Of a stretch of DNA of 47,269 nucleotides, positions 18,537-27,858 are shown in pieces (within the stretch, counting starts at the first letter, position 1; the number at the start of each line of letters is the position of its first letter). The notes beneath the pieces are model-generated. The model searched no databases. It saw nothing but the letters and a program-made list of their open reading frames with translations, and was not told the origin of the DNA. Source of the DNA: Saccharospirillum impatiens DSM 12546 (GTDB lineage: Bacteria; Pseudomonadota; Gammaproteobacteria; Pseudomonadales; Natronospirillaceae); assembly GCF_000423605.1 (NCBI RefSeq), contig NZ_AUIH01000033.1, forward strand, positions 1 through 47,269. The letters run 5' to 3'. A program made the position numbers and the translations under genes.

Positions 18537-19349
18537 ATGTCGCGTCGGTTTCTACTGGCAGGAGTGGGGGATTTGAATCGCCGTGTTGCCCGGCGTTTGC
18601 TGGACAGTGGTGAATCCGTTATCGGCTTGCGTCGTTCCGCTGCAGACCCGGCACTGGGGTTTGAGCAACGCTCGGTCGACCTGGCGGTTGAGCCATGGCC
18701 GGACATCGCGGCCGACGTGGTCATCATCGCGTTATCGGCCGCTCAGCGCGATGCCGAAGGCTACCGTCGTGGATACGTGCAGCCGGTGCAACAACTTGGG
18801 CGAAGCCTGCAACACTGGCGCACAGCGCCCAAGCGCATCATCGTGGTGGGCTCTTCCCGGGTATACGGTGCCAACGATGGCCGTGACCTCACTGAAGACA
18901 GCCCGATTCACCCCAGCGACTGGGGGGGTGATTGTCTGGCGGAAATGGAAGCGGCCATCGATCGCTTGCCGGTCGAGACGGCAGTGGCGCGACTCAGCGG
19001 CATTTATGGTCCGGGCCGTGACTGGCTGCGACGAATGGCGTTGAAAGCGGATACGCAACCGCCGGCGACGAACCACTGGACCAACCGGATTCACATTGAC
19101 GATGCTGCCGCAGCCCTGGTGCATCTGGCAACCCTGCCAGCGCTGGCTGATCGGTATCTGGTTACCGATCGTCAGCCTGCGCCGTTGTTCGAGGTACTGA
19201 ATTACCTGCGCAAGCAGCAAGGCCTTGCAGCGCTGCACCCCATGCCAGAGGTTGCTGGGGGTAAGCGGTTGCTCAGTGACCGACTGGCAGGCAGTGGCTT
19301 TCAGTGGCAATACCCGAATTATCAGTCAGGCGGGTACGAGACACTGTAG
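18537..19349 (+). CDS. NAD(P)-dependent epimerase/SDR-family protein (YeeZ-like)
   Basis: The 270-residue protein is an extended SDR-type enzyme. It has an N-terminal nucleotide site with the compact glycine motif LAGVGDLNRRVARRL, a VVGSSRVYGAN segment carrying the serine and tyrosine, and NRIHIDDAAAALVHL near residue 185, characteristic of the group. Length and sequence fit YeeZ-like proteins. The substrate is unknown. AGAGGG before the ATG at 18537 supports this start. The neighbouring oxyR is divergent, so the 140-nt gap likely holds two promoters. Confidence 0.8.
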   Translation: MSRRFLLAGVGDLNRRVARRLLDSGESVIGLRRSAADPALGFEQRSVDLAVEPWPDIAADVVIIALSAAQRDAEGYRRGYVQPVQQLGRSLQHWRTAPKRIIVVGSSRVYGANDGRDLTEDSPIHPSDWGGDCLAEMEAAIDRLPVETAVARLSGIYGPGRDWLRRMALKADTQPPATNHWTNRIHIDDAAAALVHLATLPALADRYLVTDRQPAPLFEVLNYLRKQQGLAALHPMPEVAGGKRLLSDRLAGSGFQWQYPNYQSGGYETL

Positions 19350-19483
19350 CCTGAGCGATAGCGCGGTTTACTCACCCGGTCAGCGACAATCTGGTTACCA
19401 GCGTCTCCCCCGACCTGTCAGAACACCTGATTTACACCGCGAACGGAAGCGGAAGTACCGGACGATGGTTCTCGTTTAATCAT

Positions 19484-20863
19484 TCAGGCTGTTTGTTTCT
19501 TACCGATTACATAACAGGGCACATACTCGGTGCCGGGCAATTTCATCCGGTGTTGCTTGACGAACGCTTCGAGCAGGTTATCGAGCGGCTCCAGAATGTC
19601 CGGGTCGCCGTTGATTTCATAGGGGCCGTGCTGTTCGATCAGGCGAATGCCCTGCTCTTTGACGTTACCGGCGACAATGCCACTGAAAGCACGACGCAGA
19701 TTCGCTGCCAGCAGGTGCACCGGCATGTCTTTGCGCAATTCCAGCTTGGCCATATTGGCGTGGGTGGGCTCGAACGGGCGCTGGTATTCATGGTCGATGT
19801 GCATCTGCCAGTTAAAGTGATACGCATCGGCTTTGGCGCGGCGGAAAACCCGCACTTGCTCAATACCGAGCACCATCTCCCGTGCGGCTTGTGCATGGTC
19901 GTCAATGATGATTTTGTAGCGCTGCTGGGCGGCGTAACCCAACGTGCGGGCAATGAACTCGTGCAGTTGCTGGAAATAGGGCTCTGCCGATTTCGGACCC
20001 GTGAGAATCAGCGGGAACGGCAGGTCGGCGTTTTCCGGGTGCAACAGGATGCCGAGCAGGTAAAGCAACTCTTCAGCCGTGCCTGCGCCGCCGGGGAAGA
20101 TCAGAATGCCATGGCCGACCCGCACGAAAGCCTCAAGGCGCTTTTCGATATCGGGCAGAATCACCAGCTCGTTGACAATGGGGTTAGGTGCTTCGGCAGC
20201 GATAATGCCCGGCTCGGTCAGACCCAGGTAACGGCCTTCGCGAATGCGTTGTTTGGCGTGCGCAATCGCGGCCCCTTTCATCGGGCCTTTCATCACGCCG
20301 GGCCCGCAGCCGGTGCAGATGTCCATACCGCGCAAGCCCAGCTCGTGCCCGACTTCCTTGGTGTATTCGTATTCTTCATGACCGATGGAATGGCCGCCCC
20401 AGCACACTACCATGCGCGGCTCTTCGCCCGCATGCAAAGAGCGGGCGTTGCGCAGCAGGTGGAAGACGTAATCGCTGATGCCATCGCTGGATTTGAAATC
20501 AACCCGTTTGCTTTCCAGTTCGCTGGCTGTGTATATGATGTCGCGCAGCGCCGAGAACAGCATCTCCCGGGTAGAGGCGATCATCTGACCATCAACAAAG
20601 GCGTCGGCTGGCGCATGGTGCAGGTTCAGGCGGATGCCTCTGTCCTGCTGCACGATCTCGATGTCGAAATCCGGGTAGGTTTCCAGGATTGTCTTGGCAT
20701 TATCGCTGGTCGAACCCGTGTTCAAAATGGCCAGGGCACAGCGACGGAACAGGTCATACAGACCATTGTCGCCGGCTGATTTCAGTTTTTGCACTTCCCG
20801 CTGAGACAGCACTTCCAGGCTGCCCTTAGGGGTTAATGAGGCGTTTACGGTGCTTCGTTTCAT
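19484..20863 (-). CDS. ppnN: Nucleotide 5'-monophosphate nucleosidase, LOG family (PpnN)
   Basis: The 459-residue enzyme cleaves nucleoside monophosphates to base and ribose 5-phosphate for salvage. The central LOG domain has CWGGHSIGHEEYEYTKEVG, then GCGPGVMKGPMKGA, and the catalytic PGGAGTAEELLYL. The long N- and C-terminal extensions (MKRSTVNASLTPKGSLEVL and the final ca. 100 residues) mark it as PpnN/YgdH rather than a short LOG phosphoribohydrolase. PpnN is known to be activated by (p)ppGpp in E. coli. It is convergent with the SDR gene. Minus-strand TATAAT at 20991-20986 could be part of its promoter. Confidence 0.93.
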   Translation of the reverse strand: MKRSTVNASLTPKGSLEVLSQREVQKLKSAGDNGLYDLFRRCALAILNTGSTSDNAKTILETYPDFDIEIVQQDRGIRLNLHHAPADAFVDGQMIASTREMLFSALRDIIYTASELESKRVDFKSSDGISDYVFHLLRNARSLHAGEEPRMVVCWGGHSIGHEEYEYTKEVGHELGLRGMDICTGCGPGVMKGPMKGAAIAHAKQRIREGRYLGLTEPGIIAAEAPNPIVNELVILPDIEKRLEAFVRVGHGILIFPGGAGTAEELLYLLGILLHPENADLPFPLILTGPKSAEPYFQQLHEFIARTLGYAAQQRYKIIIDDHAQAAREMVLGIEQVRVFRRAKADAYHFNWQMHIDHEYQRPFEPTHANMAKLELRKDMPVHLLAANLRRAFSGIVAGNVKEQGIRLIEQHGPYEINGDPDILEPLDNLLEAFVKQHRMKLPGTEYVPCYVIGKKQTA

Positions 20864-20996
20864 GCATTGATCCTATGCGGGCTTTCCCCGGTGAGTTCTG
20901 GCAGAACGCCTTCCCGGGCGTCGGCTCTGTATGATCGCCGGTCGAAGGCGCTGCGGGTTTATCGTTCCGGGTTGACCGGAGCCTTATTATAGTGGG

Positions 20997-21929
20997 TTAT
21001 AAACCGCTGAGCGGGTTTTGCAGCAGGTGGCTGACTATGCGTTTCATCTGGTTCGGGTCTTTCTGGGTGACGTTGCCATCACCCGAATGGGCACGCAACG
21101 CCAGTTCCCGGCTTAACCAGAAGCGGGTCGCGGCCTGAATGGTAAGATCAGGTATGGCTGCTCGCTCCCCGGGTTTCAAGGGGCGCGTCTGTTCGTAGTG
21201 GTCGACGAAGTTCCTGACCTGGGCGGGGTCTGGCAGGCCCTTCGCGTCTAGGCACCAGTCGATCAGGCAGGTCGCGATGTCCAGTGCGTAAAGGTCTGTT
21301 CCGGCAAAGTACCAGTCGATAATGCCAGCCAGCCCGTTATCATCGAACAAGGCGTTGTCGTGGAACAGGTCGGCATGGATCACGCCTTGCGGCAGACCCC
21401 GGTCAATCGCTTCCAGCCGAACCAGAGCGGCATCGAACAAGGTGGCATCGTTGGCATTGAGTTCCGGGGCCAGGTCGTGCTGGCGCTCCCGAATCCAGCC
21501 TATGCCATGACTGTGCAGTCGTTGACCGGAAAATAGGCCGGTACTCTGATGAATTTTACCCAGGGCCCCGGCTACCGTCGCCGCGTGATCGGGGCTGGGC
21601 TGATGGTGTTTGCCCGTTACGCGCTCAAACAAGACCGCTGGTTTGCCGTGAACTTGCATCAGGAACTCACCGTCTGCGGTGCGAAACGGCTGCGGCACGG
21701 CGCAGTGGGCATCGTGCAGGTGTTCGCCCAGGGCCAGAAAGAACGGCAGCTCATCGGGCCGGTGCTTTTCAAACACCGTCAACACAAACTGACTCAGGTC
21801 GGTATCGACAAAGTAGTTGGTGTTCTCGGTGCCCGCGCTGATGCCCTGATGACCGGCATAGTGACCCAGGGTGTAGGCGCCAAGCAGGGACTCGATGTCC
21901 TCCCGGCTGAGTTCAGTAAATACAGACAT
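20997..21929 (-). CDS. thrB: Homoserine kinase, type II (APH-like fold)
   Basis: The 310-residue enzyme phosphorylates homoserine in threonine synthesis. It has the kinase fold of aminoglycoside phosphotransferases: GTENTNYFVDT at the start (nucleotide loop), VIHADLFHDNALF (catalytic loop with the HxD aspartate) and IIDWYFAGTDLYALDIA (metal-binding aspartate). MSVFTELS at the N-terminus matches type II ThrB proteins. In Pseudomonas thrB also lies beside polA. The ATG at 21929 fits the family; longer frames upstream do not. It is a different family from the GHMP-type ThrB of E. coli. Confidence 0.93.
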   Translation of the reverse strand: MSVFTELSREDIESLLGAYTLGHYAGHQGISAGTENTNYFVDTDLSQFVLTVFEKHRPDELPFFLALGEHLHDAHCAVPQPFRTADGEFLMQVHGKPAVLFERVTGKHHQPSPDHAATVAGALGKIHQSTGLFSGQRLHSHGIGWIRERQHDLAPELNANDATLFDAALVRLEAIDRGLPQGVIHADLFHDNALFDDNGLAGIIDWYFAGTDLYALDIATCLIDWCLDAKGLPDPAQVRNFVDHYEQTRPLKPGERAAIPDLTIQAATRFWLSRELALRAHSGDGNVTQKDPNQMKRIVSHLLQNPLSGL

Positions 21930-22081
21930 ACTGGTACTGCGTTGCGTTATGGAGGCGGGAGTATAAACCGACTGTTCTGCCAAGCCCACCGCGAAGGACC
22001 GGATACTGTTTACTCGAGCCTGATGGCACGGCTTTCAGCTACTCGAGTTACTCGGGAAGTTTAGAGTTGACCACAGTCCAA

Positions 22082-22194
22082 GTGCTCTCCGCCGGGTATA
22101 CCTATCTGGGGTAGTTTGCAGCATGGATGCTGCAATCTAGGCCCCATGGACGGGTTCACGCCGACCCCGGATAGGTGTACCCGGCGGAGAGCAC
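22082..22194. repeat. 113-nt structured repeat, copy B
   Basis: Outer arms of 30 nt (22082-22111 and 22165-22194) pair along their whole length, including a run of 17 perfect pairs from GTGCTCTCCG inward. The few non-matching positions are G-T wobbles. The centre has the same 53 nt as copy A, with hairpin TTGCAGCA-TGGA-TGCTGCAA (22116-22135) and a third stem GGC-CCC...GGG...GCC. It lies between thrB and polA, just upstream of polA, so it may sit in the polA leader or promoter region. Confidence 0.85.
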
Positions 22195-22291
22195 GGAACC
22201 ATGGCGGCTTAGGTGACCCTGCCGTGGTGTGTTGTGAAGTCTTCAATCCGGGGTGGTAAGATGCGGGCAGAATTTTAAGGAAGAGACATCC

Positions 22292-25108
22292 ATGGTTACG
22301 AATCCCAACGCGCCGATTGTCCTGGTGGACGGTTCCTCCTATCTGTTTCGGGCTTTTTTTGCGATCCAGAACCTGTCGACCCGTGATGGCACCCCGACCA
22401 ACGCCATCCGTGGTGTGATTTCCATGGTGCGCAAGCTGGTCAGTGATTATCCGGACAGTCGCATTGCCGTGGTGTTCGATGCCAAGGGCCCGACCTTCCG
22501 TAACGACATTTACGACCAGTACAAGGCCAACCGGCCGCCGATGCCGGACGAACTGCGGGTCCAGATCGACCCGATTCACACTATTATTCGGGCCATGGGC
22601 CTGCCATTGCTGTGTGTGCCCGGGGTTGAGGCCGATGATGTGATTGGCACTCTGGCGTATCAGGCCACTCACAGTGGCTGTGAATGCGTGGTCAGTACCG
22701 GCGATAAAGATATGGCTCAGTTGGTCAGCGAACATGTGACCCTGCTCGATACCATGAAAAACGAGACGCTGGACGTCGCTGGCATGACCGCCAAATACGG
22801 TTTCGGGCCGGACTTGATGATTGACTACCTGGCGCTGATGGGTGACAAGGTCGACAACATTCCCGGTGTACCTGGCGTGGGCCCAAAAACCGCACTCGGA
22901 TTGATTCAGGGGCTTGGCAGTCTCGATGACATCTATGCCAACCTCGATAAAATCGCCACACTTGATTTTCGCGGCGCCAAGACGATGGCGAAAAAGCTGG
23001 AAGCGCATAAAGAGCAGGCTTATCTGAGTTATGAACTGGCAACGATCAAGCTCGACTGTGAACTGGATGTGAGACTCGATGAGCTGGTTCCGGCCGAGCC
23101 AGATAACGAAGCGCTGCTGTCGCTGTTTCAGCAGTACGAATTCAAGACCTGGGTTCGCGAATTAAGCGGAGAAGAGGCACCTGCCAAGGTTGCTAAACAA
23201 CCCGCCCCGGCATCGGGAGGCAACAAAGCAAGTAAGGCACCCGGTGCAGGGTCACCACCCGAGGTAATCGAACCCGACAGCACTCATTACCAGCTACTGG
23301 ATAGCAAGGAAAAACTGTCTGCTTTTCTGGGTCAGGCTCAGGCCCGGCAATCGCTGACTGTTTTACCGGTTAGGGAGCTGGGGCACTACCATCAGTCCGC
23401 ACTGGTCGGGTTTGCTCTGGCGGTTCAGCCAGGCGAAGCGGGCTATGTGCCGATACTGGCGGAGCAGGGCGAGACGCTGACGGAAGAGGCAGTGTTTGAA
23501 TTGCTCGAACCGGTACTCGCAACCTACGCTGTGCGCAAGAGCGGTTACGATTTCAAAGCTTTCTGGCATGTGCTGATGCCGCGTTCGATCAAAGCCGCTA
23601 ACCTGGCGTTGGACGTTCAGGTTATGGCGTTCGTTTACGACAGTACGGTGCGGCGCAATAGCGAACTGAGCAACCACTTTTCACCGCTTTCATTGGACAA
23701 CCTGTTCCGAACCTACCTCGATCAGCACCCAAAAACCATCGAAGATTTTCTGGGTAAATTCGGCAAGCGCCAGTTGCCTTTGCAAAGCGCCGACCCGGCT
23801 GAGATTGGCCCCTGGTTTGCCGAGCGAGCTGACCTGACCGCACGGTTGGCGCACTGGCTGGACCTGGCGTTGGCCAGTCGTTCAGTGACCGGTGTCTATG
23901 AACACATTGAAAAACCATTGTCGAAGGTACTGGCCGACGTTGAAAACAATGGCACCCTGCTCGATACCGCCTACATTCGAAAGCTAAGCCACGATTTCAA
24001 AGAACGCCTTGATGCTCTGCAAACCCAGTGTCACGAACTGGTGGGCACCGAGTTCAATCTCGACTCGCCGAAACAACTCGGTGAAGTGCTGTTTACAAAG
24101 ATGGCCTTACCGGTAGTGGCCAAAACCGCCAGTGGTGCGCCCAGTACCAATGAAGAAGTGTTGAATGAACTGGCGACGCAAGGTTATGAACTGCCGCAAT
24201 TGATTCTACAGTATCGTCATCTGCGCAAGTTGGTGGGTACCTATACCGATCCGCTACCGGAATTGGTGGAGAGTAACGGGCGGTTGCACACAAGCTACAA
24301 CCAAACCGGTGCCCAGACAGGGCGACTGTCATCAACCGACCCCAACCTGCAAAACATACCGATTCGTTCTGACGAAGGTCGTTCGATTCGTCGTGGGTTT
24401 GTCGCGCCCAAAGGGTATAAAGTCGTAGCAGCCGATTACTCGCAAATCGAGTTGCGCATCATGACCCATCTGTCGCAGGACGCGAATCTGATTCAGGCGT
24501 TTCGGGAAGGTCGGGATGTTCACCGCGCTACCGCTGCGGAAATCATGGGGCTCGAAGAATCCGAAGTGACCTCTGAACAGCGCCGGTCGGCCAAGGCCAT
24601 TAACTTTGGTTTGATCTACGGCATGTCGGCCTTTGGTCTGGCCAAGCAGCTGGGGATTAGCCGGGGCGATGCCAAACTCTATGTGGATACGTATTTTGAG
24701 CGCTACCCTGGTGTGCGCAAGTACATGGAACAGACACGGGCCGAAGCCGCTGAGACGGGCTATGTGGAAACCGTTTACGGGCGCCGACTGTATCTACCAG
24801 ACATCAACTCCAGCAAGCAGATGCTCAAGCGTGCCGCCGAACGGACGGCCATTAACGCACCGATGCAGGGCACAGCCGCTGACATCATCAAGATGGCCAT
24901 GGTCGATGTGGCCAACTGGCTCCACAATAGCCGGTACAAGGCTAAAATGGTGATGCAGGTACACGATGAGCTGGTGTTTGAAGTGCCCGAGAACGAGCTG
25001 GATGCTGTGATCGATGGCGTGCGAGTGCGCATGCAGCATTGTGCGAGCCTTGATGTACCGTTGATTGTCGATATTGGTGTTGGCGATTCCTGGGAGGAAG
25101 CTCACTGA
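22292..25108 (+). CDS. polA: DNA polymerase I, probably without proofreading activity
   Basis: The 938-residue enzyme fills gaps and removes RNA primers. Residues 1-300 are the 5' nuclease (LVDGSSYLFRAFFA, VSTGDKDMAQLV, GDKVDNIPGVPGVGPKTA). The polymerase begins about residue 560 and has DYSQIELRIMTHLS, RRSAKAINFGLIYGMSAFGLA and MVMQVHDELVFEVPE, all intact. The middle 3'-5' exonuclease domain has lost its metal ligands: in place of E. coli D355 and E357 are P359 and R361, and R512 replaces D501. D424 cannot be aligned with confidence. The start is the ATG at 22292 after AAGGAAGAG. An unusual linker rich in alanine and proline precedes the exonuclease domain. The thrB-polA neighbourhood is the common one. 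Confidence 0.97.
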   Translation: MVTNPNAPIVLVDGSSYLFRAFFAIQNLSTRDGTPTNAIRGVISMVRKLVSDYPDSRIAVVFDAKGPTFRNDIYDQYKANRPPMPDELRVQIDPIHTIIRAMGLPLLCVPGVEADDVIGTLAYQATHSGCECVVSTGDKDMAQLVSEHVTLLDTMKNETLDVAGMTAKYGFGPDLMIDYLALMGDKVDNIPGVPGVGPKTALGLIQGLGSLDDIYANLDKIATLDFRGAKTMAKKLEAHKEQAYLSYELATIKLDCELDVRLDELVPAEPDNEALLSLFQQYEFKTWVRELSGEEAPAKVAKQPAPASGGNKASKAPGAGSPPEVIEPDSTHYQLLDSKEKLSAFLGQAQARQSLTVLPVRELGHYHQSALVGFALAVQPGEAGYVPILAEQGETLTEEAVFELLEPVLATYAVRKSGYDFKAFWHVLMPRSIKAANLALDVQVMAFVYDSTVRRNSELSNHFSPLSLDNLFRTYLDQHPKTIEDFLGKFGKRQLPLQSADPAEIGPWFAERADLTARLAHWLDLALASRSVTGVYEHIEKPLSKVLADVENNGTLLDTAYIRKLSHDFKERLDALQTQCHELVGTEFNLDSPKQLGEVLFTKMALPVVAKTASGAPSTNEEVLNELATQGYELPQLILQYRHLRKLVGTYTDPLPELVESNGRLHTSYNQTGAQTGRLSSTDPNLQNIPIRSDEGRSIRRGFVAPKGYKVVAADYSQIELRIMTHLSQDANLIQAFREGRDVHRATAAEIMGLEESEVTSEQRRSAKAINFGLIYGMSAFGLAKQLGISRGDAKLYVDTYFERYPGVRKYMEQTRAEAAETGYVETVYGRRLYLPDINSSKQMLKRAAERTAINAPMQGTAADIIKMAMVDVANWLHNSRYKAKMVMQVHDELVFEVPENELDAVIDGVRVRMQHCASLDVPLIVDIGVGDSWEEAH

Positions 25109-25129
25109 GCCACAATCAACCCGAACAGG

Positions 25130-25312
25130 TCAGGCTGCGCCTAAACGCGTAGCCACTGCTATGGATGCCTGGTCGTAGATACCGGAAAGTGCACGCAATG
25201 CATTGGCGAGAGCCGGCAGTCTTTCTGGAGCGAGGTTCAGCTGTTTCAATGAACTGACCAGGCATTGTTTGCGGTTGGCAGTCGCCTGGTTAACAACGCC
25301 GCGGCCGAACGT
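25130..25312 (-). other. Open minus-strand frame between polA and pxpA, possible gene remnant
   Basis: In the 225-nt gap a minus-strand frame of 60 codons is open and ends with TGA at 25132-25130. Its conceptual product includes [19 protein letters not shown] and GIYDQASIAVATRLGAA, which looks like real helical protein. It has no ATG or GTG and an in-frame stop upstream. Only a TTG could start it. It may be a decayed C-terminus or chance. I did not recognise the family. Confidence 0.25.
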
Positions 25313-25333
25313 TCAGCGATACGGAGAGAAGTC

Positions 25334-26065
25334 ATGAAACTGAATTGTGATCTGGGGGAGAGCTTCGGCGCCTGGACTATGGGTATGGACGCGGAAGTGA
25401 TGCCATTAATTGATCAGGCCAACATCGCCTGTGGCTTTCATGCCTCAGATCCACTGACCATGGCCAAAACCGTGCGTATGGCCAGTGAACATGGGGTCCA
25501 GATCGGAGCGCACCCAGCCTATCCGGATCTGGTGGGTTTTGGCCGACGTTCGATACCCTGCGCACCCGATGAACTCCATGCCCTGTTGCTGTATCAGGTT
25601 GGTGCACTGGATGCTCTATGCAAAGCGCAAGGTACACGGGTGCGGTACCTAAAACCCCATGGCGCATTGTATAACGATATGATGCGCGATCCTGCCATTT
25701 TGGAAGTTGTGCTCAAGGCCGGTCGAGATTATGACCAACTGCCGGTGATGATTGCAGCCAATGTGCGCAGGGCGGACCATGAGCACCTGGCGGCTTCTTT
25801 GGGCGTTGAATTGTTATTCGAAGTTTTTGCTGACCGGGCTTATGACGATGCAGGCAATCTTGTGCCGCGATCAATCGCTGGCAGCGTCCTGCATCAACAA
25901 GAGGCTATCGTCGCCCAGGCCTTATCATTTGCCCGTGACGGCGGTGTTAGAACTTTGAACGGTGACTGGCTCGACCTGAAGGCCGATACCCTCTGCATAC
26001 ACGGTGATAACGACAGTTCGGTGGCCGCTGCGACAGCGGTGCGCGATGCCTTGAGAGCACTGTAA
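25334..26065 (+). CDS. pxpA: 5-oxoprolinase subunit A (LamB/YcsF family)
   Basis: The 243-residue subunit works with PxpB and PxpC to hydrolyse 5-oxoproline to glutamate with ATP. The N-terminus [18 protein letters not shown] with ACGFHASDP, and [13 protein letters not shown] and [18 protein letters not shown] further on, are the family's signatures. GGAGAGAAG before the ATG at 25334 fixes the start. Its TAA overlaps the first base of the next ATG. The three genes form a complete pxpABC operon. Confidence 0.95.
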   Translation: MKLNCDLGESFGAWTMGMDAEVMPLIDQANIACGFHASDPLTMAKTVRMASEHGVQIGAHPAYPDLVGFGRRSIPCAPDELHALLLYQVGALDALCKAQGTRVRYLKPHGALYNDMMRDPAILEVVLKAGRDYDQLPVMIAANVRRADHEHLAASLGVELLFEVFADRAYDDAGNLVPRSIAGSVLHQQEAIVAQALSFARDGGVRTLNGDWLDLKADTLCIHGDNDSSVAAATAVRDALRAL

Positions 26066-26760
26066 TGCGGGTGAGGGCTGTGTCTGAAAATGCAGTTCTG
26101 ATTGAATTCGGACAACAGATCGATGAAGCCCTGATACCCGTCATAGCGGCCGCGATGAATACCTTGAGGAAGCAACTGGCTTCCGTCGTGATCGACTTTA
26201 TCCCGTCCTACACCACGCTGCTGTGCATTTACGATCACAACCAGGTCGACAGCAGTTGGATGGTTGATTCGGTGCAGCGCCTGGTCGACACGTTGGCGTC
26301 TGACGCCGGGGTGGTGACGTCAGGAAAACTGGTCGAGATACCGGTCTGGTATGACCCCTGTGTCGGTTACGATCTCGAAGCGCTGGCTGACAGCAAAGCC
26401 ATGACCATCAGGGATCTGATTGAGCTGCACACCGGCCGGGAATATCAGGTGTTTGCCATCGGTTTTAGCCCGGGTTTTGCCTTTCTTGGCCGGTTGGATG
26501 AGCGCATCGCCACACCTCGCCATAACACGCCGCGCAAGTCAGTAGCTCGCGGCAGTGTTGGCATTGCCGATGCCCAAACGGCGGTATACCCGCTTGCCTC
26601 ACCCGGCGGTTGGAACATCATTGGCCGCACGCCACAAGCCATGTTTGATGCGTCAGTCACGGACCGTCAGGCGTCGTTGCTGTCAGTGGGCGACCGGGTT
26701 CGGTTTGTACCCATCGACCAGGCGGAATTTCGAGCCCAGGGAGGTCAACCCGATGACTGA
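26065..26760 (+). CDS. pxpB: 5-oxoprolinase subunit B (KipI family)
   Basis: The 231-residue protein includes NAVLIEFGQQIDEALIP, VIDFIPSYTTLLCIYD, IPVWYD, FAIGFSPGFAFLGRLDERI and STPR-like ATPRHNTPRKSVARGSVGIAD, ending with PLASPGGWNIIGRTP. These are the usual markers of the KipI/PxpB family. In Bacillus, KipI inhibits the KinA kinase, but next to pxpA and pxpC it is the oxoprolinase subunit. It starts in overlap with the end of pxpA and itself overlaps pxpC by 8 nt. Confidence 0.95.
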   Translation: MRVRAVSENAVLIEFGQQIDEALIPVIAAAMNTLRKQLASVVIDFIPSYTTLLCIYDHNQVDSSWMVDSVQRLVDTLASDAGVVTSGKLVEIPVWYDPCVGYDLEALADSKAMTIRDLIELHTGREYQVFAIGFSPGFAFLGRLDERIATPRHNTPRKSVARGSVGIADAQTAVYPLASPGGWNIIGRTPQAMFDASVTDRQASLLSVGDRVRFVPIDQAEFRAQGGQPDD

Positions 26761-27676
26761 CCTGACCGTACGTAAACCCGGGTGGCAAACAACCATTCAG
26801 GACACCGGTCGCCGTGGCTACTTTCGTCAGGGGTTGTCGGAAGGTGGCGCACTCGATGAGCATGCCTACCATTGGGCCAATAAGTTACTCAACAATGAGC
26901 CGGCTGCGGCCTGTCTTGAGATCCTGCTGGGCAAGTTTGAAGCAGAGTTTAGCGATGATACCGTCATCGCCGTTACCGGCGCAGACATTCCGGTTGCGCT
27001 CAATGGCCGGACCTTGTTGACGTGGTGCAGTCACCGGGTAAAGCGTGGCGATGTGATACGGTTTGGTCAGGCCCGGAGCGGGCTAAGAGTCTATTTGGGT
27101 GTGGCTGGTGGCTGGCAAACCCCTCGCCTGTTTGGCAGCCGGTCTGTGGTGATGCGGGAGCAACTTGGCGGGCTGGACGGCGGGCCACTGAAGCAGGGTG
27201 ACCGGCTCGCGTACCATCCGATTGACAATTTGGCGTTGCGCTGTGTTCCACCCTGTTATCGGCCGGATTACCGGAAAAAGTTGAAGGTCAAGGTGATACC
27301 CGGTTACCAGTTCGAACAGTTCAGCGTGGTCGCCAGGCGCACCTTTGAGACTGCTGAATACACCATCAGCAACGACATCAGTCGCATGGGGTACAAACTG
27401 ACTGGCCCGGTTGTAGCGGCACAATCAACCAAACTTGCGTCGGAAGGTATTGCCTACGGGTCGGTGCAGGTTCCTCCAGACGGACAACCCATTGTATTGC
27501 TCAAAGATCGGCAGACCATTGGCGGTTACCCCAAAATCGGTTGTGTGGCCAGTTTGGATTGCGCGCGCCTGAGTCAGTGCAGCCCGGGGACACCGGTCAG
27601 CTTCGAGTTCTGTGATGTCGATCAGGTTCAGGCTGAACGTCGCTTGTTTGACCGGTTTTTCAATGTGAGCCAGTGA
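26753..27676 (+). CDS. pxpC: 5-oxoprolinase subunit C (KipA family)
   Basis: The 307-residue protein starts MTDLTVRKPGWQTTIQDTGR and has the RGYFRQGLSEGGALDEHAY, LEILLGKFEAEF, AVTGADIPVALNG and YLGVAGGW segments of the KipA/biotin-dependent carboxylase-like family. PxpC carries the amidohydrolase-type part of the 5-oxoprolinase complex. GGGAGG lies before the ATG at 26753, which is inside the end of pxpB. A longer frame starting at 26555 has no support. The operon ends here; no clear terminator was seen downstream. Confidence 0.94.
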   Translation: MTDLTVRKPGWQTTIQDTGRRGYFRQGLSEGGALDEHAYHWANKLLNNEPAAACLEILLGKFEAEFSDDTVIAVTGADIPVALNGRTLLTWCSHRVKRGDVIRFGQARSGLRVYLGVAGGWQTPRLFGSRSVVMREQLGGLDGGPLKQGDRLAYHPIDNLALRCVPPCYRPDYRKKLKVKVIPGYQFEQFSVVARRTFETAEYTISNDISRMGYKLTGPVVAAQSTKLASEGIAYGSVQVPPDGQPIVLLKDRQTIGGYPKIGCVASLDCARLSQCSPGTPVSFEFCDVDQVQAERRLFDRFFNVSQ

Positions 27677-27812
27677 GTCGATGACGCTCGCATTGTTGCG
27701 GGGCCTTGACGTCTCTGTAACCCCTGCTTCTTGTTTCGTGATATGTGCGACACAGCGACTCTTTTTTCAAATGAATTGATTAGTATAGAAATCGGTCAAT
27801 AAACGCGTAGTT

Positions 27813-27841
27813 TTGGATTGCTTCACCTTGTCTACTATAAA
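27813..27841 (+). promoter_or_regulatory. Sigma-70-type promoter of the binding-protein gene
   Basis: TTGGAT (27813-27818), 17 nt, then TATAAA (27836-27841) is a good sigma-70 promoter. The ATG follows at 27859, so the leader is only about 10 nt and includes an AAAAGG ribosome site. The 130 nt upstream are AT-rich. Confidence 0.7.
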
Positions 27842-27858
27842 ATAAAAGGTGTTGCATA

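Noticed and set aside
19493-20779. 428-codon plus-strand open frame opposite ppnN
   Set aside because: It is the antisense shadow of a clear, full-length PpnN gene and has no family features.
22061-23008. 315-codon minus-strand frame opposite the start of polA
   Set aside because: It runs through the structured repeat and the 5' nuclease domain of polA; no protein family was recognised.
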